Positions 1 through 4,862 of a DNA stretch of 6,186 nucleotides are shown here, one piece after another. How positions within the stretch are numbered: position 1 is the first letter of the stretch; each line of letters begins with the position of its first letter. Below the pieces are notes generated by a model. It was not told the DNA's origin. It saw nothing but the letters and a program-made list of their open reading frames with translations, and did no database searches. The stretch is taken from NCBI GenBank assembly GCA_035531315.1, contig DATKTD010000253.1, positions 1 to 6,186 of the forward strand. Reading direction: 5' to 3'. The stretch is from CAIJMU01 sp035531315 (GTDB lineage Bacteria; Spirochaetota; Spirochaetia; Treponematales; Rectinemataceae). Position numbers and translations under genes: made by a program.

Positions 1-1407
1 GCCGCGCTCGAGCTGACCCTCGTCATGGGCCACGAGGTCGACGAGGAGGACGGCCTTGGGCCTGCCGCCGCGGCTGGCCTTGGTCCGGTAATCCACGGCC
101 TCGACGTACTCCTCGTCGAAGTGCTCGAGGGCCATCAGGGTCTCCTCTCCCCCGTTCTCGAAGGCGGCCGTCATCTCGAGGATGACGCGGCTCGCGTCCT
201 CCATGTCCTCGCCGAAGAATTCCAGGCAGATGGTCGCCTTGCGCTCGTAGGGCCGGTGCAGGATGAAGCGCGCGCCGGTGATGACTCCGTCGGTGCCCTC
301 CTTCTGGAGCCCGGGCAGGCCGGAAAGCGCCTTGTTGGTGATGTCCTTCCAGAGGCCCTTCTTGCGGAGCTCCGAGCCCCGCAGTTCGACGGTCCCCAGG
401 CCGAGGCCAGCCTCGTCGCTCAGGCGAAATCGAAGGAGGTCCGCCTCCAGTATCTTGCGCCCGGGATGGCCGAGACGCTCGACGATGATGCGACGCCCGT
501 CGGGCAGGGCCATGCGCCATGACAGGAGGTTGTCGACGGCCGTGCCCCAGAGGACAGCCGTCTTGCCTCCCGCGTTCTCGGCGATGTTGCCCCCGATGGT
601 ACAGGCCCACTCGCTCGTCGGATCCGTCGCGAAGACGAATCCCCCCTCCTTCGCGGCATGGATCGCCGTCTCGGTGACGCATCCCGCCTCGACGTCGAGC
701 CAGACCCGGTCCACTCCGCCTGCCTCGCCCCGCCCTAGCCCAATGACGCGGTTGAGCCTTTCGGTGTTGATCACGACGACCTCGGGCGCCAGGGGCACCG
801 CGCCTCCGGTGAGACCCGTGCCCGCCCCTCGCGCGACGGCCTTGAGCCCGAGTCGGCCGATCTCGGCCAAAAGGGGGGCGACCTGTTCCTCCCTCGTCGG
901 AAGGGCGACGGCGTAGGGAAGGTGGAGGCGCCAGTCCGTCGCGTCGGTCGCGTGCGATATCAGGGCGAAGGGGTCGAAGGACAGGTTGGCCGATCCCACG
1001 ATGGGGCCGAGGGCCGATCGGATCTTCGCGCGCCGGGCCGGGGCCAGGCGCAGCTCTTCCAAGAGCCCTTCGAGGAGGCTCCGGCTTTGTCGGACGAGGC
1101 CGAGGACCGCGGCGTTCCCTAGGGCCTTCGCCTCCACCACCGCGAGATCGTGTCGGACTTGGGAGGCGAAGCGGCGCCTCGAGACGGGCGAGGCCAGGAG
1201 TTCGTCATAGACATAGGGATTGCGCCTGATCAGGAAGAACTCGCCCAGCACCCGAAGGAGGAGGCGGGCCGACCGACCCGTGACGCGCTGGTCGCGCAGA
1301 CTCTCGAAGGTCGCCCAGGCTTCGGCCCCGAGGAGGAAGACGAGGACCTGGCGGTCGTCCGCCGAGGTGTAGTTGTAGGGAATCTCGCGTCGGCCTTCCG
1401 CTTGCAT
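1..1407 (-). CDS. FAD-linked oxidoreductase with N-terminal DUF3683, partial (C-terminus off the left edge)
   Basis: The reading frame is open without a stop from the ATG at 1407 to base 1 (469 codons), so the 3' part lies outside the window. The N-terminus, including REIPYNYTSADDRQ (residues 7-20) and LRDQRVTGRSARLL (37-50), matches what I know of DUF3683 at the front of large FAD/FMN-binding oxidoreductases. A FAD-binding type 4 (PCMH/VAO-type) domain follows at about 160-385. It contains the glycine-rich loop RGAGTGLTGGAV (193-204), TIGGNIAENAGGK (270-282) and GLPGLQKEGTDGVITGA (364-380). Family members are usually more than 1,000 residues and continue with a FAD-oxidase C-terminal domain, ferredoxin-type Fe-S motifs and cysteine-rich CCG domains, as in YdiJ/GlpC-like proteins; none of that is visible here. 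The likely role is FAD-dependent oxidation of a 2-hydroxyacid such as D-lactate or glycolate, but the substrate is not shown. The start is supported by the conserved N-terminus and a modest AGGGG five bases upstream. Confidence 0.9.
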   Translation of the reverse strand, partial: MQAEGRREIPYNYTSADDRQVLVFLLGAEAWATFESLRDQRVTGRSARLLLRVLGEFFLIRRNPYVYDELLASPVSRRRFASQVRHDLAVVEAKALGNAAVLGLVRQSRSLLEGLLEELRLAPARRAKIRSALGPIVGSANLSFDPFALISHATDATDWRLHLPYAVALPTREEQVAPLLAEIGRLGLKAVARGAGTGLTGGAVPLAPEVVVINTERLNRVIGLGRGEAGGVDRVWLDVEAGCVTETAIHAAKEGGFVFATDPTSEWACTIGGNIAENAGGKTAVLWGTAVDNLLSWRMALPDGRRIIVERLGHPGRKILEADLLRFRLSDEAGLGLGTVELRGSELRKKGLWKDITNKALSGLPGLQKEGTDGVITGARFILHRPYERKATICLEFFGEDMEDASRVILEMTAAFENGGEETLMALEHFDEEYVEAVDYRTKASRGGRPKAVLLVDLVAHDEGQLERG

Positions 1408-1441
1408 GGCTGCCCCTGTTCTTGCGTGAAAGAATTATCGT

Positions 1442-1470
1442 ATTAAAACGGGACAGGTGGCGGAAGTCAA
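1442..1470 (-). promoter_or_regulatory. Sigma-70-type promoter of the FAD oxidoreductase gene
   Basis: Read on the minus strand, TTGACT (1465-1470) and TTTAAT (1442-1447) are separated by exactly 17 bp. Each hexamer matches the consensus at five of six positions. Transcription would begin near 1435, giving a leader of about 28 nt before the ATG at 1407. This is the best promoter match in the window. It suggests the oxidoreductase is transcribed on its own rather than only by read-through from ahcY. The call rests on sequence match alone. Confidence 0.7.
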
Positions 1471-1493
1471 CAAGCGCCATTTGTGCCAGTCCC

Positions 1494-1515
1494 GGCGCCG
1501 CCCCAGGGCGGGGCC
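1494..1515 (-). terminator. Possible hairpin between ahcY and the oxidoreductase, no U-tract
   Basis: An inverted repeat lies 25 bases past the ahcY stop. A 3-bp outer stem (1494-1496 with 1513-1515) and a 5-bp inner stem (1498-1502 with 1507-1511) are separated by a 1x1 mismatch and closed by a 4-base loop. It is very GC-rich and in the right place to end ahcY transcripts. No run of U follows on the minus strand, so it is not a canonical intrinsic terminator. It could instead be a transcript-stabilising hairpin or chance pairing in GC-rich DNA. Confidence 0.3.
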
Positions 1516-1539
1516 GAGACCTTCATTAGGCGACGCGCC

Positions 1540-2976
1540 TCAATAGCGGTAGTTCTCCGTCTTGTATGGCCCATCGATATCGACGTCGATGTAGGCGGCC
1601 TGTTTCGGCGTGAGCCTCGATAGCTTGACGCCGAGCTTGTCGAGGTGGAGCCTCGCCACCTCCTCGTCGAGCCTGCGGGGGAGCACCGCAACGCCGGGTT
1701 TGGCGACGGCGCGCGAGCGCCAGAGCTCGATCTGCGCGAGGACCTGGTTGGTAAAGGAGGCCGACATCACGAAGGAAGGATGGCCCATGGCGCAGCCGAG
1801 GTTGACGAGGCGACCCTCGGCGAGGATGAGGATCGAGTGGCCGTCGGGAAAGACGTATTTGTCGACCTGGGGCTTGATGTTGACCTTCCGCAGGCCGGGG
1901 GCCTTGTTGAGCTCGGCCACCTGTATCTCGGCGTCGAAGTGGCCGATGTTGCAGACGATGGCCTGGTCGCGCATCCGCGCCATGTGGTCGAGGGTGACGA
2001 TGTCGGTGTTGCCCGTCGCTGTCACGTAGATTTCCGCCTTCGGCAGGGCATCCTCGATCGTCGTCACCTCGTAGCCCTCCATGGCGGCCTGGAGGGCGCA
2101 GATCGGATCGATCTCGACCACGATGACGCGGGAGCCCTGGCCCCGCAGCGACTGGGCGCAGCCCTTGCCCACGTCGCCATAGCCGCAAACCACGGCCACC
2201 TTGCCCGCGAGCATCACATCCGTGGCCCGCTTGATGCCGTCGATGAGGGATTCGCGGTTGCCGTAGAGGTTGTCGAATTTACTCTTGGTCACCGAATCGT
2301 TCACGTTGATGGCGGGCACGAGGAGGCGGCCCTCGCGGGCCATGCGATACAGGCGATGCACTCCCGTCGTCGTCTCCTCCGACACGCCCCTCCAGTCCTC
2401 AACGACCTCGTGCCAGCGTCGGGGATTCTCCTCGCGGATGAGCCTGAGGCGTCGGAGGAGGGCGGCCTCGTCCTCGCTGCCGGCATCGCGCCGAAGGATC
2501 GAGGAATCCTTCTCGGCCTCGTAGCCGAGGTGAATCATCAGGGTCGCGTCGCCTCCGTCGTCGACGACGAGCTGCGGGCCCTTGCCGCCGGGGAAGCGCA
2601 GCGAAAGATCGAGAAGCTCCCAGTACTCGTCGAGGGTCTCGCCCTTCCATGCGAAGACGGGCACGCCAGCGGGTTCCCGGGCGCTCCCCCTTCCGACGAC
2701 GACGGCCGCGGCGGCGTGATCCTGCGTCGAAAAGATATTGCAGCTCGACCAACGCACATCGGCGCCCAGGGCGACGAGGGTTTCGATGAGGGCGGCCGTC
2801 TGCATCGTCATGTGGAGGGAGCCCGTTATCCGCGCGCCTTCCAGGGCCCGCGCGGTTCCGACGGAGCCGCCGTAGCCTTCGCGGGCGGCCATCAGGCCGG
2901 GCATCTCCTTCTCGGCCATCGCGAGTTCCTTGCGCCCCCATTCTGCGAGGGCGATGTCGCGAATCCTGTATTCCAT
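1540..2976 (-). CDS. ahcY: Adenosylhomocysteinase (S-adenosyl-L-homocysteine hydrolase)
   Basis: A complete 478-residue cytosolic enzyme that reversibly hydrolyses S-adenosylhomocysteine to adenosine and homocysteine, relieving product inhibition of SAM-dependent methyltransferases. Substrate-domain motifs include GSLHMTMQTA (52-61, with H55), FSTQDHAAAA (82-91), the DDGGD motif (139-143) and SEETTTGVH (199-207, with E201). NVNDSVTKSKFDN (224-236) supplies K231 and D235, which correspond to human K186 and D190. The Rossmann NAD-binding loop is GYGDVG (265-270), with E288 for the ribose and H346 in CNIGHFDAE. The tail ends YKTENYRY, keeping the Lys and Tyr (K472, Y476) that reach into the partner subunit's NAD site. 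An insert of about 40 residues around 155-195, absent from the human enzyme, is usual in many bacterial forms. Human C195 is Asn240 here. The start fits the family N-terminus and a strong SD six bases upstream. Confidence 0.98.
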   Translation of the reverse strand: MEYRIRDIALAEWGRKELAMAEKEMPGLMAAREGYGGSVGTARALEGARITGSLHMTMQTAALIETLVALGADVRWSSCNIFSTQDHAAAAVVVGRGSAREPAGVPVFAWKGETLDEYWELLDLSLRFPGGKGPQLVVDDGGDATLMIHLGYEAEKDSSILRRDAGSEDEAALLRRLRLIREENPRRWHEVVEDWRGVSEETTTGVHRLYRMAREGRLLVPAINVNDSVTKSKFDNLYGNRESLIDGIKRATDVMLAGKVAVVCGYGDVGKGCAQSLRGQGSRVIVVEIDPICALQAAMEGYEVTTIEDALPKAEIYVTATGNTDIVTLDHMARMRDQAIVCNIGHFDAEIQVAELNKAPGLRKVNIKPQVDKYVFPDGHSILILAEGRLVNLGCAMGHPSFVMSASFTNQVLAQIELWRSRAVAKPGVAVLPRRLDEEVARLHLDKLGVKLSRLTPKQAAYIDVDIDGPYKTENYRY

Positions 2977-2982
2977 GTCACG

Positions 2983-2989
2983 CTCCTTT
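2983..2989 (-). promoter_or_regulatory. Shine-Dalgarno of ahcY
   Basis: On the minus strand this reads AAAGGAG and ends six bases before the ATG at 2976. It is a canonical site and fixes the ahcY start. Confidence 0.8.
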
Positions 2990-3012
2990 CGCGGAGGTCG
3001 TCATTCATGGCG

Positions 3013-3043
3013 TTGAGGCCTCGTCTCAGCCATCAAGTATAGT
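3013..3043 (+). promoter_or_regulatory. Putative promoter of the CrtC-like lipoprotein gene
   Basis: TTGAGG (3013-3018) and TATAGT (3038-3043) are separated by 19 bp, which is longer than ideal. The -10 matches five of six positions and the -35 four of six. The -10 overlaps the oppositely oriented TATACT assigned to ahcY, so the two divergent genes would compete for one melting region. The leader would be about 70 nt and would include the hairpin at 3095-3110. An alternative -10, TATCCT at 3093-3098, would start transcripts just before the SD and exclude that hairpin. Confidence 0.35.
3036..3041 (-). promoter_or_regulatory. Putative -10 element of ahcY (TATACT)
   Basis: On the minus strand TATACT matches the -10 consensus at five of six positions. 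It would give a leader of roughly 53 nt containing the ahcY Shine-Dalgarno. The hexamer at the expected -35 position (3059-3064) reads AGCCCG and does not resemble TTGACA, so the promoter is incomplete by the E. coli standard. The extended string TATACTTGA recurs at 4850-4858 in front of the sensor gene. No SAH or SAM riboswitch consensus is recognisable in the leader. Confidence 0.4.
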
Positions 3044-3094
3044 CCAATCCCCTCCGGACGGGCTTCTTCTTTCTTTTCCCCGGCGGCCCGACTA

Positions 3095-3110
3095 TCCTTC
3101 GAGAGAAGGA
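3095..3110 (+). promoter_or_regulatory. Hairpin with GNRA tetraloop enclosing the Shine-Dalgarno of the lipoprotein gene
   Basis: TCCTTC (3095-3100), loop GAGA (3101-3104) and GAAGGA (3105-3110) form a perfect 6-bp stem closed by C-G over a GNRA-class tetraloop. The 3' arm contains most of the Shine-Dalgarno AAGGAGGG (3106-3113), which lies five bases before the ATG at 3119. Folding would hide part of the ribosome binding site. The three Gs at 3111-3113 stay unpaired. It matters only for transcripts starting upstream of about 3090. Confidence 0.5.
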
Positions 3111-3118
3111 GGGATGAT

Positions 3119-4354
3119 ATGCGAGGCAGGCAAAGGCTCCCATCGCCGCGAAGTCCCTCGTCTCGGGCTAAGGAGCCCTCCCGACGGCGCCGGCGAGAAC
3201 TCCACCGGACCCTGGTCCTGGTTCCCTTTCTCGTCTCCGCCCTCGTCCTCACGGCCCTCTCTTCCTGCGCGAGCCTTTCGCCGGCGACGGGAACCGAGAC
3301 GCGGATGGCGGAGCCCTCCATCCGCCTCCTCGACAGCGACGCGGACTACGCGGCCCTCGGCATCGATCGACGCGTCATCGTCGCCAGCGAGGACGGACGC
3401 CGAGCCAACTCCGATTCGAGACATTACGAATGGTGGTATTTCGACGGCCTCCTCGACGACGGCAGCATCGTCGTGGCCTGGTTCGGGAACAACTGGCCCT
3501 TCGGCATCGACGCCCCGGCGGTAAGCCTCGAAATCACGCCTTTCGACGGCCGAACCAGGCATTGGTTCGGAACCTATCGGGGCAAGGGCCGCTTCGGCAC
3601 GAAGGAGGCCGATGTCGGAATCGGACCACATTCCTTTTCGGGCGACCTCGCGGACTACCGCATTTTCATCGATCCCGCGGCCACGGGTGGCCTTGGGGTC
3701 GACCTCAGACTCCACGGGACGGTCGCCCCTTGGAGGCCGGCATCGGGCGTCGTCGCCGACGGGGACTCCTTTTTCGCCTGGCTCGCGGCCGTCCCCGAAG
3801 GGCTCGTTACCGGAACCCTCACCGTCGACGGAACTACCCGCGAGGTTCGGGGCTCGGGCTATCATGATCACAATTGGGGCAATATATCCCCGGCCGCGCT
3901 GATGGACTCCTGGTGGTGGGGCCGGGCCACCGTGGGCGGCCATACCGTGATCGTTTCCGAGCTTCGGGCCTCGAAGGACCGCGGGGGCGGAAAAGCCCCC
4001 CTCCTCTTCGTCGGCTCCCCTGCCGGACTCGACAAGGAAGCCTGGTCTTCCGCCGAGGTGAGGGTCATCGAGGCTCCGGCGACGAAGCATCCCGACCCGC
4101 GACACCCGAGCCCCATCGCATCATCCGTCACCTATTCCACCGCCGACGGCTTCGCGGCGACCTTCGTCGCGTCGGATAGGCTGATCACCTCGACCGACCT
4201 CCTCGATGGCCAGCCCGCCCTCCTCGCGGGCTTCGCCCGGGCCTTGGGCCTCAAACCCTGGTACACGCGCTTCCTGAGCCCGGTGACGCTCACGCTCCCG
4301 GGAGGCCCGCCTGAGACCTCCCCGGGCACCCTGGAATACTTCGAGTTCCGCTAG
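3119..4354 (+). CDS. CrtC/AttH-type two-lipocalin-domain lipoprotein (carotenoid 1,2-hydratase-like fold)
   Basis: The product has 411 residues. An unusually long basic N-region (SRRRRRELHR, 21-30) precedes a hydrophobic stretch (31-46) and the lipobox LSSC with Cys50, so it is predicted to be exported and lipidated. The mature part resembles the CrtC N-terminal lipocalin domain followed by a second lipocalin (Lipocalin_9), roughly 95-260 and 262-411. Signature motifs are HYEWWYFDG (102-110), GYHDHNWGN (247-255) and DSWWWGRA (263-270). CrtC proper hydrates acyclic carotenoids such as neurosporene, but the same fold covers AttH-type proteins of unknown function. No phytoene synthase or desaturase lies in this window, so a carotenoid substrate is not supported. 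The start is set by a strong AAGGAGGG five bases upstream, and no other ATG, GTG or TTG occurs in frame before the signal peptide. A competing out-of-frame ATG sits at 3114. Confidence 0.88.
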   Translation: MRGRQRLPSPRSPSSRAKEPSRRRRRELHRTLVLVPFLVSALVLTALSSCASLSPATGTETRMAEPSIRLLDSDADYAALGIDRRVIVASEDGRRANSDSRHYEWWYFDGLLDDGSIVVAWFGNNWPFGIDAPAVSLEITPFDGRTRHWFGTYRGKGRFGTKEADVGIGPHSFSGDLADYRIFIDPAATGGLGVDLRLHGTVAPWRPASGVVADGDSFFAWLAAVPEGLVTGTLTVDGTTREVRGSGYHDHNWGNISPAALMDSWWWGRATVGGHTVIVSELRASKDRGGGKAPLLFVGSPAGLDKEAWSSAEVRVIEAPATKHPDPRHPSPIASSVTYSTADGFAATFVASDRLITSTDLLDGQPALLAGFARALGLKPWYTRFLSPVTLTLPGGPPETSPGTLEYFEFR

Positions 4355-4360
4355 GGGAGG

Positions 4361-4384
4361 CGGACTCGATCTTTCCCCGAGCCG
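4361..4384 (+). other. Weak hairpin between the lipoprotein and zinc-ribbon genes
   Basis: CGG (4361-4363) and CTCG (4365-4368) pair with CGAG (4378-4381) and CCG (4382-4384), leaving one bulged A and a 9-base loop. It begins seven bases after the lipoprotein stop codon. No U-run follows, so a terminator is doubtful. It also lies where a -35 for the next gene would be expected. Confidence 0.25.
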
Positions 4385-4388
4385 CGCC

Positions 4389-4394
4389 GATACT
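4389..4394 (+). promoter_or_regulatory. Possible -10 element six bases before the zinc-ribbon gene
   Basis: GATACT matches the -10 consensus at four of six positions and is followed by only six bases before the ATG at 4401. Transcription from it would start at or next to that ATG and give a leaderless mRNA. No Shine-Dalgarno is visible upstream of 4401, which fits. No convincing -35 lies 16-18 bp upstream. The alternative is translation by coupling or read-through from the lipoprotein gene 46 bp upstream. Confidence 0.3.
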
Positions 4395-4400
4395 AATGTC

Positions 4401-4823
4401 ATGACCACGCTGCTCGACATCCTCGCATTGGCGATCCTTCTCTTCATCGCCGCCGAGCTTTACGTGATTTCGCGCGAGTTGGGCCGGCTTTCCCGGAACC
4501 TGCCCGGTCGCCTCGATTCGAAGGAAGGCCAAACCATCAACGTCAACCTCGGCCAGCTCCCGGTAACCGGGATTGCCGCCGAGGCGCCGGTGCCGGTGCC
4601 GGTGTCGGTGCCGGAAAAAGCGGATGCCAAGCCGATCGAGGAAGTCCAGGAAGAAGCCCTTCCGATCGCCGAGCCCGAAGCCCCCCCGCCAGCCCCGCCC
4701 CATTATTCCGGCGGCGGAAGCCGCGCCACGGCAAGCGGCCTCGTGGCCCTGAAATGTCCGAAATGCCAGGCGGAAAACTCGGTGTACAGGACCGAATGCT
4801 TCAACTGCGGCGAGAAACTCTAG
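4401..4823 (+). CDS. Small membrane-anchored zinc-ribbon protein, function unknown
   Basis: The product has 140 residues. One N-terminal membrane segment (about 4-23) is followed by a short basic stretch (24-37). A long, low-complexity linker rich in Pro, Glu and Ala comes next (about 60-105), including the dipeptide run APVPVPVSVP. The C-terminus is a compact zinc ribbon with Cys119/Cys122 (CPKC) and Cys133/Cys136 (CFNCG), ten residues apart, which should bind one zinc ion. With Arg/Lys after the membrane segment, the ribbon is probably cytoplasmic. I do not recognise a named family. It could be an adaptor that presents a zinc-binding domain near the membrane. No SD precedes the ATG. A two-codon frame (ATG TCA TGA at 4396-4404) overlaps the start. 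The gene lies between a lipoprotein and a membrane sensor on the same strand. Confidence 0.8.
   Translation: MTTLLDILALAILLFIAAELYVISRELGRLSRNLPGRLDSKEGQTINVNLGQLPVTGIAAEAPVPVPVSVPEKADAKPIEEVQEEALPIAEPEAPPPAPPHYSGGGSRATASGLVALKCPKCQAENSVYRTECFNCGEKL
4586..4614 (+). repeat. Hexanucleotide tandem repeat inside the zinc-ribbon gene
   Basis: The unit GCCGGT is repeated about 4.8 times. The fourth copy reads GTCGGT and the fifth lacks its last base. It encodes the Val-Pro alternation in the linker of the protein. Because the unit is six bases, gain or loss of copies would change linker length by two residues without shifting the frame. Confidence 0.85.
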
Positions 4824-4827
4824 GGGC

Positions 4828-4855
4828 TTTACTTTGACTCCGCGGCGCCTATACT
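4828..4855 (+). promoter_or_regulatory. Putative promoter of the MASE3-GAF sensor gene
   Basis: TATACT (4850-4855) matches the -10 consensus at five of six positions. TTTACT (4828-4833) lies 16 bp upstream and matches the -35 at four of six. A TTGACT at 4834-4839 is a better -35 sequence but sits only 10 bp away, too close to pair with this -10. Seven bases separate the -10 from the ATG at 4863, so transcripts would be leaderless or nearly so. No clear Shine-Dalgarno precedes the gene. Confidence 0.45.
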
Positions 4856-4862
4856 TGAGACC

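Noticed and set aside
23..916. Overlapping open frames on both strands inside the oxidoreductase (for example 25-522 plus, 263-916 plus, 23-682 minus)
   Set aside because: The minus frame starting at 1407 encodes continuous DUF3683 and FAD-binding motifs. The others are Arg/Pro/Gly-rich shadows.
3001..3033. Ten-codon upstream ORF (MAETRPQRHE) in the ahcY leader
   Set aside because: Its ATG lies only two bases after the putative -10 (3036-3041), so a transcript from that promoter would start inside it. It has no Shine-Dalgarno.
1645..3042. Plus-strand open frame of 465 codons antisense to ahcY
   Set aside because: It is the mirror of a strongly conserved enzyme gene in GC-rich DNA. Its translation is rich in Gly, Ala, Asp and His with no recognisable domain.
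2977..3060. SAH or SAM riboswitch upstream of ahcY
   Set aside because: The context invites one, but I see none of the conserved core sequences or pairing. Only short helices such as TGAG/CTCA are present.
3042..3080. Intrinsic terminator or attenuator made of GTCC/GGAC plus the downstream pyrimidine tract
   Set aside because: The stem is only four base pairs over a 10-base loop, and the following tract is interrupted by many Cs.
3114..3524. Alternative ATG at 3114 starting a 136-codon frame
   Set aside because: It abuts the Shine-Dalgarno with no spacing and yields an Arg/Ser/Pro-rich product out of frame with the conserved lipocalin gene.
3092..4105. Minus-strand open frame of 337 codons antisense to the CrtC-like gene
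   Set aside because: The opposite strand carries clear lipocalin motifs and a good Shine-Dalgarno. This frame is low-complexity Gly/Arg/Glu-rich sequence with no family resemblance.
4844..4849. GGCGCC and adjacent CCGCGG palindromes as an operator
   Set aside because: Six-base palindromes are expected often in DNA this GC-rich, and there is no second copy or longer symmetry.
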